Positions 17,402-26,552 of a DNA stretch of 64,000 nucleotides are shown in pieces (position 1 is the first letter of the stretch; each line of letters begins with the position of its first letter). The DNA is from CALFXN01 sp937957815. GTDB taxonomy: Bacteria > Synergistota > Synergistia > Synergistales > Aminobacteriaceae. The position numbers were made by a program, and so were the translations under genes. The stretch is from positions 1 through 64,000 of the forward strand of contig DAIQNX010000015.1 of NCBI GenBank assembly GCA_036788195.1, given 5' to 3'. Below the pieces are notes generated by a model. That model was not told where the DNA came from. It saw only the letters and a program-made list of their open reading frames with translations, and made no database searches.

Positions 17402-19285
17402 ATGATCCCGGCGCTTCTGATCCTTCTGCCCGTTGCGGCCGCCTGCATGTCTCTCGCGGCGCATACCGCGCGCGGCAGGAAGCTGTGGATCGTATCGGGC
17501 GCGTGCGTGACGATCCTGGCGGGGGTCGCCTCCGTCTTCGGGCCGTCCGCGTCGCTGTCGCTCGGAGGCGCGTCCGTGCCTCTCGCGCTCATTCTCGAGA
17601 CCCTGCTCGTGACGGTCGTCGTCCTGCTTGCGCGCAGGGAGCGGAGTTCGCTGCTGTACGCGGGGGCGACGATTCACGCGATCATCCTCGCGGTCACGAT
17701 CTTCACCGGTCCCTCCGGGGCTCCGGCCGACTTCGTCCTCGATCCTCTGGCGAAGATCCTGACGGGGATCGTCTCCGTTCTCGGCGCACTCATCGTCCTC
17801 TACGCGATCGGCTACATGGAGACCCACGAACGGCATCAGGCGGAGACCGCCGCCGGAGGAAGGTTTTTTCTCTTCCTGCTGCTCTTTTTCCTCGGATGCA
17901 TGAACGGCCTCTTTCTGTCCGACTCCTTCGCGTGGCTCGGCGTCTTCTGGGAGGCGACGACGCTCTGTTCGTACTTCCTGATCCGCTACGAGGGGACGGA
18001 GAAGAGCGTCCGCAATGCGACACTCGCGCTGATGATCAACGTCTTCGGCGGATGCGCGCTCGCGCTCGGCGCGCTGCTCGCGGAGCATGGCGGAGTGGCG
18101 TCGCTGTCGCAGCTCGCGGCGCGCGGACTCTTTTCGCCCGTTCCGCTGCTCTGCGTCGCCGCGTTCGCGAAGGCCGCGCAGTTTCCGTTCCACCGCTGGC
18201 TTCTCGGGGCGATGGTCGCGCCGACGCCGGTTTCGGCGCTGCTGCACTCCGCGACGATGGTCAAGGCCGGACCGTATCTCGCGCTCCGGCTTCTTCCGGC
18301 GTTTACGGAGCATGGGGCATTCCTCACGATATGTGCGCTCTACGGCGCGATCAATTTCGTCGCGGCGGCCGCCTGCGCGATCAGCCAGAGCGACGCCAAG
18401 AAGGTCCTCGCCTATTCGACCGTGTCGAACCTCGGTCTGATGTTCGCGTGCGCCGCCCTCAACGAACCGCTCGCCTACGCCGCCGCGCTCACGATCCTCG
18501 TGTTCCACTCGATCTCGAAGGCGCTGCTCTTCCTGTGCACCGGAACGGTCGAGCAGGCGATCGGCAGCCGCGACATCGAGGACATGAGCGAGCTTCTGAC
18601 CGTGATGCCGGTGACGACGACCTTCTCCATCATCAGCATGGCCTCGATGGTTCTCCCGCCGTTCGGGATGCTCCTGTCGAAGTGGATGGCGATCGAATCC
18701 GCCGCGCGGAGTCCCCTCGTTCTCGTCTTCCTCGTTCTCGGGAGCGCCCTTTCTGTCGTCTTCTGGGTCAAGTGGATCGGTCGGATCGAGATCGGGAGGG
18801 CGAACAACGCGGGAGGCGCGGAGCGTATCTCGTCGTGGATGTTCGCGTCGATGCTCCTTCTCGCGCTCGCGGTTCTCGTCGGAGGCATCTTCTCGGTGCC
18901 GTTCCACGAACGGATTCTCGATCCGGTGGCGGCGCGTGTCTTCGAGGCGACCGCCGGGACGCGCTTCTCGTGGTCGCTGCTCCAGCAGATGGGAGACTTT
19001 CCGCAGTGGATCATCCTGTCGCTGACCGGCGCGGTTTTCGTCGCGTGGGTGATCACGGTGAACGCCCTGCGCGGCGCGCGTCCCGAGACGCCGTACCTCT
19101 GCGGGGCGAACGCGCCCGAGGACGGCCCCTGCTCGTTCCGAGGCCCCGCCGGGAGCGTATCCGCATCGTTCGTGACGTCGCTCTACCTCCGGAGCGTCTT
19201 TTCGGAGCGCCGCATCACTGTCTGGACCGACATGGCCGGGACGGTCCTTCTCTTTTCGATGCTGGGCCTCGCCCGGCTGATATAG
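17402..19285 (+). CDS. echA: Ech-type hydrogenase, proton/ion-translocating membrane subunit (NuoL/MrpA family)
   Basis: 627 residues from ATG 17402 with AAGG 7 bases upstream. About 14-16 hydrophobic helices are visible, with the NuoL/M/N core containing ALLHSATMVKAGPYL and the conserved Lys and Glu residues of antiporter-like subunits. In group 4 [NiFe] hydrogenases this subunit couples hydrogen production from reduced ferredoxin to ion pumping. It is the first gene of a six-gene operon in the canonical order echABCDEF. Confidence 0.9.
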   Translation: MIPALLILLPVAAACMSLAAHTARGRKLWIVSGACVTILAGVASVFGPSASLSLGGASVPLALILETLLVTVVVLLARRERSSLLYAGATIHAIILAVTIFTGPSGAPADFVLDPLAKILTGIVSVLGALIVLYAIGYMETHERHQAETAAGGRFFLFLLLFFLGCMNGLFLSDSFAWLGVFWEATTLCSYFLIRYEGTEKSVRNATLALMINVFGGCALALGALLAEHGGVASLSQLAARGLFSPVPLLCVAAFAKAAQFPFHRWLLGAMVAPTPVSALLHSATMVKAGPYLALRLLPAFTEHGAFLTICALYGAINFVAAAACAISQSDAKKVLAYSTVSNLGLMFACAALNEPLAYAAALTILVFHSISKALLFLCTGTVEQAIGSRDIEDMSELLTVMPVTTTFSIISMASMVLPPFGMLLSKWMAIESAARSPLVLVFLVLGSALSVVFWVKWIGRIEIGRANNAGGAERISSWMFASMLLLALAVLVGGIFSVPFHERILDPVAARVFEATAGTRFSWSLLQQMGDFPQWIILSLTGAVFVAWVITVNALRGARPETPYLCGANAPEDGPCSFRGPAGSVSASFVTSLYLRSVFSERRITVWTDMAGTVLLFSMLGLARLI

Positions 19286-19297
19286 GAGGGGATGCCG

Positions 19298-20155
19298 ATG
19301 TCGACGAACGCGACGCCCTTTCCGATGATCCTGCTCCTGCTTCTCGCGGCCCCGCTGATCGGCGGTCTCCTCACCGGACTCGACCGCAAGCTCACGGCGC
19401 GTCTCCAGGGACGCATGGGACCACCCGTTCTCCAGCCCTTCTTCGACCTCCTCAAGCTCTGTTCGAAGGAAGCGACCTGCCAGTCGCGCCTGCAGGTGCT
19501 CTACGCGTACATGTACCTCGGAATGATCGTGATGACGCTCACGCTTCTCGCGACCGGCCAGGACCTCCTCATGGCGGTGTTCATCCACGCGTTCGGCTCC
19601 ATCGCGCTCGTTCTCGGCGCGCAGAGCGTCGCATCCCCCTACAGCCGGATCGGCGCTCAGCGGCGCATCATGCAGATCCTCGCGTACGAACCCGTACTCG
19701 TTCTGCTCGTGATCGGCCTCCACCGGATCACGGGGAGCTTCATGGCGTCGAGCGTCCCGATGTTGCGCGCGCCGATGCTCTTCCACCTGCCGCTCGTGTG
19801 CGTCGCCTTCTTCTTCTGCCTTCTCATCAAGATGGAGAAGTCGCCGTTCGACATCGCGACGTCGCATCACGCGCACCAGGAACTCGTCAAGGGCATCACG
19901 ATCGAATACTCCGGGCCGCTGCTCGCGGTGCTCGAAATCGCGCACTACTACGAGGTCTTCATGCTCTATGCGATCATCGCGTTCTTCTGGTCGACGAGCC
20001 TCGTTCCGGGGCTCCTGCTCGCGGCCGCGTACTTCGTCGCGCAGTGCGTCGTCGACACGTCGACCGCGCGCCTCGTCCCGCTGCGCGTCGTCTCGTTCAT
20101 GTGGACGTTCCCGGTGCTCCTCGCGATCACGAACGTCCTGTGGCTCTATTTCTGA
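19298..20155 (+). CDS. echB: Ech-type hydrogenase membrane subunit (NuoH/HycD family)
   Basis: 285 residues from ATG 19298, chosen over ATG 19292 because AGGAGGG ends only two bases before the latter. About eight helices are visible with the NuoH hallmarks LQGRMGPP in the first cytoplasmic loop and a Glu-Lys-Ser-Pro-Phe-Asp segment near residue 180. This subunit anchors the catalytic arm to the membrane domain and contributes to the proton path. Confidence 0.92.
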   Translation: MSTNATPFPMILLLLLAAPLIGGLLTGLDRKLTARLQGRMGPPVLQPFFDLLKLCSKEATCQSRLQVLYAYMYLGMIVMTLTLLATGQDLLMAVFIHAFGSIALVLGAQSVASPYSRIGAQRRIMQILAYEPVLVLLVIGLHRITGSFMASSVPMLRAPMLFHLPLVCVAFFFCLLIKMEKSPFDIATSHHAHQELVKGITIEYSGPLLAVLEIAHYYEVFMLYAIIAFFWSTSLVPGLLLAAAYFVAQCVVDTSTARLVPLRVVSFMWTFPVLLAITNVLWLYF

Positions 20156-20172
20156 GAAGGAGGCGGACTCAC

Positions 20173-20673
20173 ATGACACGAATCCTGTCGCGGTCCCCCT
20201 GGTTCGTCCACTATAACTGCAACAGCTGCAACGGGTGCGACATCGAGCTCCTCGCGTGCCTGACGCCGATGTACGACGTCGAACGCTTCGGCATCCTTCA
20301 CGCGGGAAACCCGAAGCAGGCGGATATCCTCGTCGTGACCGGGAGCGTCAACTACAAGAATGCGCCCGTCCTGCGGCAGATCTACGCCCAGATGCGCGAA
20401 CCGCGCGTCGTCCTCGCGCTCGGCGTGTGCTCCTCGTCGGGCGGCGTCTTCGCGGGAAGCTACAACGTCTTCGGCGGCATCGACAAGGTCCTTCCGGTCG
20501 ACGTCTTCGTCCCCGGGTGTCCACCGCGCCCCGAGGCGATCATCGACGGCTTTCTTCTGGCCGTGAAGAAGCTCGACGAGCGGCACCTCGGGCTCGCCTC
20601 GCACGCGCCCGGCAAGGAGCCGATCGTCTTCCGCAGGGAGAGAGGAGAGGACACCCATGACGCTGCCGTCTGA
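20173..20673 (+). CDS. echC: Ech-type hydrogenase small subunit (NuoB family)
   Basis: 166 residues from ATG 20173 with AAGGAGG 9 bases upstream. The proximal [4Fe-4S] cluster ligands are visible: Cys19 and Cys22 in NSCNGCDIE, a Cys in LGVCSSSGG and a Cys in VPGCPPRPEAI. It passes electrons from the EchF ferredoxin domain to the [NiFe] site in EchE. It overlaps echD by 17 bases. Confidence 0.95.
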   Translation: MTRILSRSPWFVHYNCNSCNGCDIELLACLTPMYDVERFGILHAGNPKQADILVVTGSVNYKNAPVLRQIYAQMREPRVVLALGVCSSSGGVFAGSYNVFGGIDKVLPVDVFVPGCPPRPEAIIDGFLLAVKKLDERHLGLASHAPGKEPIVFRRERGEDTHDAAV

Positions 20674-21028
20674 GAGAGTCGTCGGAACCGATGATCTCGT
20701 GCGGGAGGTGTCCCTGCTGCATACCGAAGGCTACCGGCTCGTCACGGCGACCTGCGTGACGCTGCCGGAGGGGTTCGAGTTGCTCTATCACTTCGACCTC
20801 GACTACAACCTGCTCACGTTCCGCCTGTCCGTCCCGGCCGGCGCCTCCGTCCCGAGCCTGACGGGCGTCTACCCGGCCGCGATGCTCGTCGAGAACGAGA
20901 TCGCGGATCTGTTCGGAATCACGTTCAACGGACTCCATCCGGACTTCAGAAAGCTGCTGCTCCTCGCGGAAGACGCGCCTCGCGCGCCGCAGGCGGCCCG
21001 AGGCGCCGAAAAGGGGGAGCAGGCATGA
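20657..21028 (+). CDS. echD: Ech-type hydrogenase subunit (NuoC-like)
   Basis: 123 residues, short compared with complex I NuoC but normal for EchD. The family signature VENEIADLFGI is present near residue 78. The protein packs against the large subunit as a structural element. GAGAGGAGAGG precedes the ATG, and the stop overlaps the echE start as ATGA. Confidence 0.88.
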   Translation: MTLPSERVVGTDDLVREVSLLHTEGYRLVTATCVTLPEGFELLYHFDLDYNLLTFRLSVPAGASVPSLTGVYPAAMLVENEIADLFGITFNGLHPDFRKLLLLAEDAPRAPQAARGAEKGEQA

Positions 21029-22104
21029 CGAAGCATACGGTCATTCCGTTCGGCCCGCAGCATCCGGTATTGCCGGAGCCGCTGCAGCTCAGGCTCACGA
21101 TCGAGGACGGCAGGGTCATCGAGGCCCTTCCGTCGATCGGATATATCCACCGAGGGCTCGAAAAGCTCGCCGAGCGCAAGGATTTCATCCAGGACGTATA
21201 CCTGGTCGAGCGCGTCTGCGGGATCTGCAGCTTCATCCATTCGCAGGCGTATTGCCAGGGAATCGAGACGCTGCTCGGCATCGAACCGCCCGCGAGGGCG
21301 AAGTACCTCCGGGTCTTCTGGGCGGAGCTTCACCGGCTGCACAGCCACCTGCTGTGGCTCGGCCTCTTCGCGGACTCCTTCGGCTTCGAGTCGCTGTTCA
21401 TGCAGGTGTGGCGCATCCGCGAGGGGATCCTCGGCCTCATGGAGGCGACGGCCGGCGCCCGGATCATGCTGGGAACGTGCTGCATCGGCGGCGTCCGGCG
21501 CGACGTCCCGGACGCGGAGTTCAGCGGCATCCGGTCGCGCATCGAATCGCTCCGCGCGGACTACCTCGAAATTCTGCCCGCCGTTCGGGACGACATCACC
21601 GTGAAGACGCGGACCATAGGCGTCGGCGTGTTGTCGGCGGAAGCCGCGCGCGTCACGGGTGCGGTCGGCCCGGTCGCAAAGGCCTGCGGCATCGCGCTCG
21701 ACCACCGGACGCGCGGCTACGCCGCGTACGGCGATCTCGACTTCGAGGTCGTGACGCATACGGAGGGGGACAGTTACGCGCGGATGCTCGTGCGCTGCGA
21801 GGAGATCCTGCAGTCGTTCGAACTCGTGGAACAGGCGCTTGCGAAAATGCCCGCGACGCCGATCGCGACGCCCTTCCGGGGGAATCCCGACGGCGAGACG
21901 ATCGAGCGCGTCGAGCAACCGCGGGGCGAAGTGATGTATTACCTTCGCGCCAACGGTTCTCCAATGCTTGACCGGGTGCGGATCCGGACGCCCACATTCG
22001 CCAACGTCCCGGCGCTTCTCGCGATGGTTCCGGGGTGCAGCACGTCGGACGTCCCTGTGATCATCCTGTCCATCGACCCCTGCATCTCGTGCACGGAGCG
22101 ATAG
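21025..22104 (+). CDS. echE: Ech-type [NiFe] hydrogenase large subunit
   Basis: 359 residues. Both cysteine pairs that hold the Ni-Fe site are intact: Cys65/Cys68 in RVCGIC, and Cys353/Cys356 in DPCISC at the extreme C-terminus. This separates it from complex I NuoD, which lacks them. The protein ends three residues after the last ligand, so there is no long C-terminal extension to be removed by a maturation protease. No hyp maturation genes lie in the window, so they must be elsewhere. Confidence 0.95.
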   Translation: MTKHTVIPFGPQHPVLPEPLQLRLTIEDGRVIEALPSIGYIHRGLEKLAERKDFIQDVYLVERVCGICSFIHSQAYCQGIETLLGIEPPARAKYLRVFWAELHRLHSHLLWLGLFADSFGFESLFMQVWRIREGILGLMEATAGARIMLGTCCIGGVRRDVPDAEFSGIRSRIESLRADYLEILPAVRDDITVKTRTIGVGVLSAEAARVTGAVGPVAKACGIALDHRTRGYAAYGDLDFEVVTHTEGDSYARMLVRCEEILQSFELVEQALAKMPATPIATPFRGNPDGETIERVEQPRGEVMYYLRANGSPMLDRVRIRTPTFANVPALLAMVPGCSTSDVPVIILSIDPCISCTER

Positions 22105-22106
22105 CC

Positions 22107-22409
22107 ATGATTCCGTTCGTTCGAAACGTATTGAAGAACCTGTTCACGGGGCCCGCGACGCGCAACTATCCAGCCGCGCCTTCGCCGACGGTCGAAGGGG
22201 GCCGTTTCCGCCTGGACATGAATATCGGGGACTGCGTCTTCTGCGGCCTGTGCGCCCGCAGGTGTCCTGCCGGCGCCATCGAGGTCCGGCGCGACGAGCA
22301 GGCGTGGACGCTCGACCCCTACCGCTGCATCCTCTGCGGCGGATGCACGGAGGTCTGCCCGAAGAAGTGTCTGTCGATGCAGCCCGACTATCGGAAGCCC
22401 CGGGAGTAG
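22107..22409 (+). CDS. echF: Ech-type hydrogenase ferredoxin-like subunit (NuoI family)
   Basis: 100 residues starting two bases after the echE stop. Two [4Fe-4S] motifs are complete: CVFCGLCARRCP and CILCGGCTEVCP. It is the entry point for electrons from reduced ferredoxin. The stop is only four bases from the end of the convergent abiEii-like gene, and no terminator hairpin was found between them. Confidence 0.93.
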   Translation: MIPFVRNVLKNLFTGPATRNYPAAPSPTVEGGRFRLDMNIGDCVFCGLCARRCPAGAIEVRRDEQAWTLDPYRCILCGGCTEVCPKKCLSMQPDYRKPRE

Positions 22410-22413
22410 CGGT

Positions 22414-23055
22414 TTACGACGATACCGATCTGAGAAGTTCGGCGCCCGCGGTCCGGAAATACGCCTCCAGATCCCCCCAGGTGACGGAGCGGCGTATTTC
22501 CGGCCACGGGTCGCTTTTTGCGTCGTCGAAGTAGGTCAGGCATTTGATCATGTGATAGCGGTTGAGGTTCAGTCCCGGAAACTTCTCCCCGAGCCGGTCG
22601 TGGAGAAGCCGGAGCGGGAGACCCTGACGGGCGCATTCGTACAGGTCGATGAAATCCTTGAGCGCTCCGCGGTCCGAGAGCGCCGTCCACTTCATGAGCG
22701 CGATGTCGAGCGGCGACGCGATCGAGAGGCCCGGAAGGTCGTCGGGCGTCACGAACGGCCGGAGCATCGGATACGTGTAGCGGAGCCACGTGACGCGGCA
22801 TTCGCCGAGCCAGCCGTGGAACGTCCCGGGCGCCGTCTCCGCGACGCGCAGGGGACCGAGCTCCCCGAGGCGCGAAGCGAGGGCTGCCGGGGAGAAGTCG
22901 TCCGGCGTGAACCAGTCGAAATCGACGGACGTCCGGTGGCCGAAAAGCAGCGCGAGCCCAGTCCCGCCCGCGAGATAGGCGCCCCCGATCGGCGGGGTCG
23001 CGACCAGAAGCCTCAGTACGCGTTTCCGTTCGTCGTCGAGGACATCCCAAAACAC
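22414..23055 (-). CDS. AbiEii/AbiGii-like nucleotidyltransferase (toxin candidate)
   Basis: 213 residues from GTG 23055, which has GGAGGAGGAG about 6 bases upstream; there is no ATG nearby in frame. The nucleotidyltransferase signature is visible as AYLAGGTGLALLFGHR followed by SVDFDWF with the metal-binding Asp pair, and LDIALMKWTAL follows in the expected place. AbiEii proteins are toxins of abortive-infection type IV toxin-antitoxin systems, and the fold also includes tRNA nucleotidyltransferases such as MenT. The gene overlaps the upstream small gene by 43 bases in another frame. The pair is the last part of the NHLP-exporter operon. Confidence 0.82.
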   Translation of the reverse strand: MFWDVLDDERKRVLRLLVATPPIGGAYLAGGTGLALLFGHRTSVDFDWFTPDDFSPAALASRLGELGPLRVAETAPGTFHGWLGECRVTWLRYTYPMLRPFVTPDDLPGLSIASPLDIALMKWTALSDRGALKDFIDLYECARQGLPLRLLHDRLGEKFPGLNLNRYHMIKCLTYFDDAKSDPWPEIRRSVTWGDLEAYFRTAGAELLRSVSS

Positions 23056-23330
23056 CGCATCTCCTCCTCCCGAAGTCCGAAAAAACTCTGCCAGCAGCGG
23101 GCCGTCTTGCGCGACAGCCTGCGGCTTTCGCACACGACGGCCTTTACGCTCCTCGCTCCGTACGTCCGGAAGATCCAGCGGACGTGCGTTTCGTCCCCTT
23201 CGTTGAGAAGCCGCTCGATGATGAACGCGGCGTGTCCGCGGACGTCGAGCGACTCCCACGCCGCATCCCAGAAGAGGGGACGGAATTCTTCGGGGATCCT
23301 CGTTTCTTCGGTCATCGGGAGCGGCGTCAT
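23013..23330 (-). CDS. DUF6922-like small protein (putative antitoxin of the AbiEii-like toxin)
   Basis: 105 residues from ATG 23330 (an alternative ATG is at 23315). The core reads PEEFRPLFWDAAWESLD, then a segment about an Ile-Ile-Glu-Arg-Leu-Leu run, then RWIFRTYG and SRRLSRKTARCWQSFF. I recognise this as the small domain usually encoded just before AbiEii nucleotidyltransferases. Its ATG overlaps the TGA of the upstream ABC gene as ATGA, so it appears to be translated by coupling to the exporter. No strong Shine-Dalgarno of its own is seen. The antitoxin role is inferred from gene order. Confidence 0.7.
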   Translation of the reverse strand: MTPLPMTEETRIPEEFRPLFWDAAWESLDVRGHAAFIIERLLNEGDETHVRWIFRTYGARSVKAVVCESRRLSRKTARCWQSFFGLREEEMRCFGMSSTTNGNAY

Positions 23331-26300
23331 GGCTTTCCGCCTGCCTCTCCCGCGACTGCGTGTCCGGACGAATCGAGCATCTGCCGTTTCGCGAGCGAGC
23401 GGAAGAGTCCGCCCTGGGCCATGAGTTCGCCGAACGTTCCCTCCTCGACGATGCCTCCCCGGTCCATCAGGACGATCCTGTCCGCGCGGACGATCGTCGA
23501 AAGCCTGTGTGCCACGACGATTCGCGTCGCGTCGATCCGCTCGAGACTTCGCGAAATCTTCGCCTGCGTTCTGTTGTCGAGCGCCGACGTGGCTTCGTCG
23601 AACATGAGAACCCGCGGATGTCCTGCGACCGCGCGCGCGATCAGCAGGCGCTGCTTCTGCCCGCCCGAGAGCGTTCCGGCTCCCTCGCTGACGATCGTGT
23701 GGAGGCCCATCGGCATCGCCTCGATTTCCTCCGTCAGTCCCGCGATGTCGATCGCCTCGCGGACCTGGTCGAGCGAAAGGGCCCTGGAACACCGGACATT
23801 CGTCGCGATGTCGCCCGAGAGCAGCCCCCCGTCCTGGAGGACGACGCCGAGCGAGCTGCGGAGCTTCTTCATGTCGAGGTCGTTCAGGTCCTTGCTGTCG
23901 TAGAAGATCGAACCCATGTCCGGCGTCTCGAATCCGAGCAGGAGACGCAGCAGCGTGGACTTCCCCGACCCTGACGGACCGACGACGGCGAGAAATTCTC
24001 CGGCCCTGACGTGAAGGCTGAAATCCCGGAGGATCGGCCGGCCGGACGTCTCGGCGACCGGCCGTTCCCGTCCGCTTCTCCGCACCTGCGCGAGCGGGTA
24101 ACTGAAAGTGACGTTTTCGATGTCGATCCGTCCCGTGATCTTGCCCGGATCCGTCTTGCCCTGTCCCGACTCGGGATACGCGTCGAGGATCGGCTGGAGA
24201 TTTTCGAGCCCCGGAAGAGTTCCCGCCAGGAGCGCGGCGGACGAAAGACAGCTCATGCAGGCGACCTGGAGCGTTCCCCATGCCGAGAAAAACGCGAGAA
24301 GAGTCCCGGTATTCCATTGCGCGCCGGTTTCGTGGCGCAGGGAGATCCCCGCGAGGACGGCGAGCGTCGCGACGAATGGAAATACCGTCATTGCGCGCGA
24401 GAGGCGATCGAGGTCTTTCCGGACCCCGGTCGCGATGCTGCGCTGGCGGCTGAAGAGGGCCGCCCAGCGTCCGAAAGCCCTGTTCTCGGCTCCCGTCGTC
24501 CGGAGTTTCGCGATCCCCGAGAGGATCTGGAACGTGAGCCCCGACGTCCTGTTCTGCATTTCGGTCACGCGCCGCGTTCCGTCGATCTGCCGCCGCCCGG
24601 TGCGCCACGCGAGCGCGAGGAGCGCGAGGAGACACGCGAGTCCCGTGAGTGCCGACCTCCAGTCGAGCCAGAGACACTGCGCGAACGGAAAGAGGACGAA
24701 AAGGACGTTGATCCTGAAGAGTCTGAGTGCGGCGGTCGCCGATCGCCGCACGAGGAAGAGGCCGATGCCCCGGTTGACGAGGTCGCCCGCCTGGAAGCGC
24801 GAGAAGAATTTGACGGGGAGCCGGAGGATGCGGTCCCAGATTCCCGTCATGATGCGGTGCGACAGACGCGTTTCCATGCGCGCGAGCGAAAGTTCGCGCG
24901 CGAACCGCAACAGCCCCGTGGATACGGCCACCGCAAAGAGGAGCAGCAGGAATTGGAGCAGGCGGGATCGGTCGCCGCGCGGGATGACGTCGTTCGCGAC
25001 GATGCCGATGATCGCCGGGGGAAGGAGCGTCAGCGCCGCCATGAGAATCTCGAGCGACGTCACGAAGAACCCTTCGCCCCTGAAGAGCATCGACAGGAAC
25101 GCCCCCGTCGTCGTTCCGTCGTGTCCCGTCCGTGTCGAAAAGAGCTGCCGGAGCGACATCGGTTCCGCGGGCAGGGGGGCGTAGATCTGCCACGCCGTGT
25201 CGCCAAGAAGCGCGGCGGTCGCGTCGTCGAGAGGACGCAATCCGTTCGCGGCGTCCCAGATCCGGTACGAATCGTTCCGGGCCTTGCCCCGGATTCCGGG
25301 GAACGGAGCGCACGAACCGGGCCGCGGCGGAATCAGCGCGACCGGAACCGGACGGGATCGTCTCCCTTCGGTCCCGGATGCGGAGTCCCGGAGCCACGCG
25401 ACGAGCGGAGCCCCGTCCTCCTTCCACCACGTTCCGACGAGGCGGACTTCCCGGATGCGCAGATCCGCCTCGTCGGCGATGTCCTGGAAATCTTCGGGCT
25501 GAACGTCCTCCCGATGGGAGGGAATCGGGATTCCCTGGAGCGCGAGAATTCTGTTGAACGCCGCCCTGAGGTGCGCGACCCGGTCCGCCTGACCGGACTG
25601 CGTCTTCGCCTCCCCGGGCTCCGTGACGCGGGAGGAGACGGGGAGCGATGAGCAGAGGTCGGAATAGGCCCCCGCGAACGATTCCTCGTCGGCTTTCTGC
25701 GCGGAGCGGAGCGCGCCGAGGTCGTCGGCGGCCCGGAGACGCGCGTTCATCGAGAGGAGCGAACCGACCATCGAATACCATGCGTCGAGAGATGTCTCGA
25801 AGTCGCCGGACGAGAGCATCCCGGCCGTCGTCAGCACGCTCGCGCCGCATTTCTCCTGGGCGACGATCCAGCAGTTGTGGGGGAGGGGGAAGAAGACGTC
25901 TCCGGGCGGCGGCTCCGTGTCGACATAGAGTGCGTTGACCGGGGACTCCGTTTCGCCCGCGAGGCGGACCCATACGACGGCATCCCCGTCGGGAGCCGCC
26001 GGGGCGTCGGGAGGGATCTCGGTGCCGCCGCCGGCGGGAGGGATTCGTACCTTGATCCGCGGCAGCGGAACGATATCCTTGACGATGCCGCGTCCGAACA
26101 GTTCGAGGAAGCGGTCGATTTCCGCCGCGGCCGCGGAAAGTGCGTCTTTGCCGGAACGCGCGGACGCAAGGTACTCGGCGCGCGAACACCTGAGAACCCT
26201 CGTCCCGGGAATGCCGCCCGCGATGAGGCCGTTCGAGCTTCCCGCTCCCTGCGCGAACGGGTCCGCCGCCGCGGAGGGGGCGATGCCGAAGAGGACGTCT

Positions 26301-26527
26301 CCGGCGACGGCCGTGAAGAGGTAGTCGCGCGGGCCCGTCTGTGCGTCGCCGTCGCGCGGAGTGAAGAAGACGTCGATCTGGCCTTCGAGGACGATCCAGA
26401 TGTTCTCCGTTCCATCGAGGAAGAACGGCGAATGCCCCGTCACGTCCGTCTCGACGCCGGACGGCATCGGACGGGGGAGCGTCATACAGGTTTCGTCGCG
26501 GTTTTGTGGAGATTGTCTGTCCCGCAT
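23327..26527 (-). CDS. NHLP/NHLM-type peptide export ABC protein, non-peptidase type
   Basis: 1066 residues with AAGGAG 6 bases before ATG 26527. The N-terminal ~470 residues are soluble, beginning with a cyclic-nucleotide-domain-like stretch (FLDGTENIWIVLEGQIDVFF) in place of a C39 peptidase. Six membrane helices (about 480-780) and an ATPase domain follow, with Walker A GPSGSGKST near 850, LSGGQKQR near 952 and LMFDEATSALD. This long-N-terminus layout matches the second ABC protein of nitrile-hydratase-leader-peptide bacteriocin export systems. It would pair with the upstream C39-containing ABC protein as a heterodimer. It starts 25 bases after that gene stops. Confidence 0.85.
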   Translation of the reverse strand: MRDRQSPQNRDETCMTLPRPMPSGVETDVTGHSPFFLDGTENIWIVLEGQIDVFFTPRDGDAQTGPRDYLFTAVAGDVLFGIAPSAAADPFAQGAGSSNGLIAGGIPGTRVLRCSRAEYLASARSGKDALSAAAAEIDRFLELFGRGIVKDIVPLPRIKVRIPPAGGGTEIPPDAPAAPDGDAVVWVRLAGETESPVNALYVDTEPPPGDVFFPLPHNCWIVAQEKCGASVLTTAGMLSSGDFETSLDAWYSMVGSLLSMNARLRAADDLGALRSAQKADEESFAGAYSDLCSSLPVSSRVTEPGEAKTQSGQADRVAHLRAAFNRILALQGIPIPSHREDVQPEDFQDIADEADLRIREVRLVGTWWKEDGAPLVAWLRDSASGTEGRRSRPVPVALIPPRPGSCAPFPGIRGKARNDSYRIWDAANGLRPLDDATAALLGDTAWQIYAPLPAEPMSLRQLFSTRTGHDGTTTGAFLSMLFRGEGFFVTSLEILMAALTLLPPAIIGIVANDVIPRGDRSRLLQFLLLLFAVAVSTGLLRFARELSLARMETRLSHRIMTGIWDRILRLPVKFFSRFQAGDLVNRGIGLFLVRRSATAALRLFRINVLFVLFPFAQCLWLDWRSALTGLACLLALLALAWRTGRRQIDGTRRVTEMQNRTSGLTFQILSGIAKLRTTGAENRAFGRWAALFSRQRSIATGVRKDLDRLSRAMTVFPFVATLAVLAGISLRHETGAQWNTGTLLAFFSAWGTLQVACMSCLSSAALLAGTLPGLENLQPILDAYPESGQGKTDPGKITGRIDIENVTFSYPLAQVRRSGRERPVAETSGRPILRDFSLHVRAGEFLAVVGPSGSGKSTLLRLLLGFETPDMGSIFYDSKDLNDLDMKKLRSSLGVVLQDGGLLSGDIATNVRCSRALSLDQVREAIDIAGLTEEIEAMPMGLHTIVSEGAGTLSGGQKQRLLIARAVAGHPRVLMFDEATSALDNRTQAKISRSLERIDATRIVVAHRLSTIVRADRIVLMDRGGIVEEGTFGELMAQGGLFRSLAKRQMLDSSGHAVAGEAGGKP

Positions 26528-26552
26528 ACGTGCTCCTTTTTCTTATGGTCCT

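Noticed and set aside
17485..20172. Long plus-strand ORF upstream of and in frame with echC
   Set aside because: Only the last 166 codons (from ATG 20173) are real; the rest is the wrong frame over echA and echB.
23331..26189. Upstream extension of the DUF6922-like frame
   Set aside because: The frame stays open by composition across the ABC gene, but it is Arg-rich with no domain. Only the tail from 23330 is coding.
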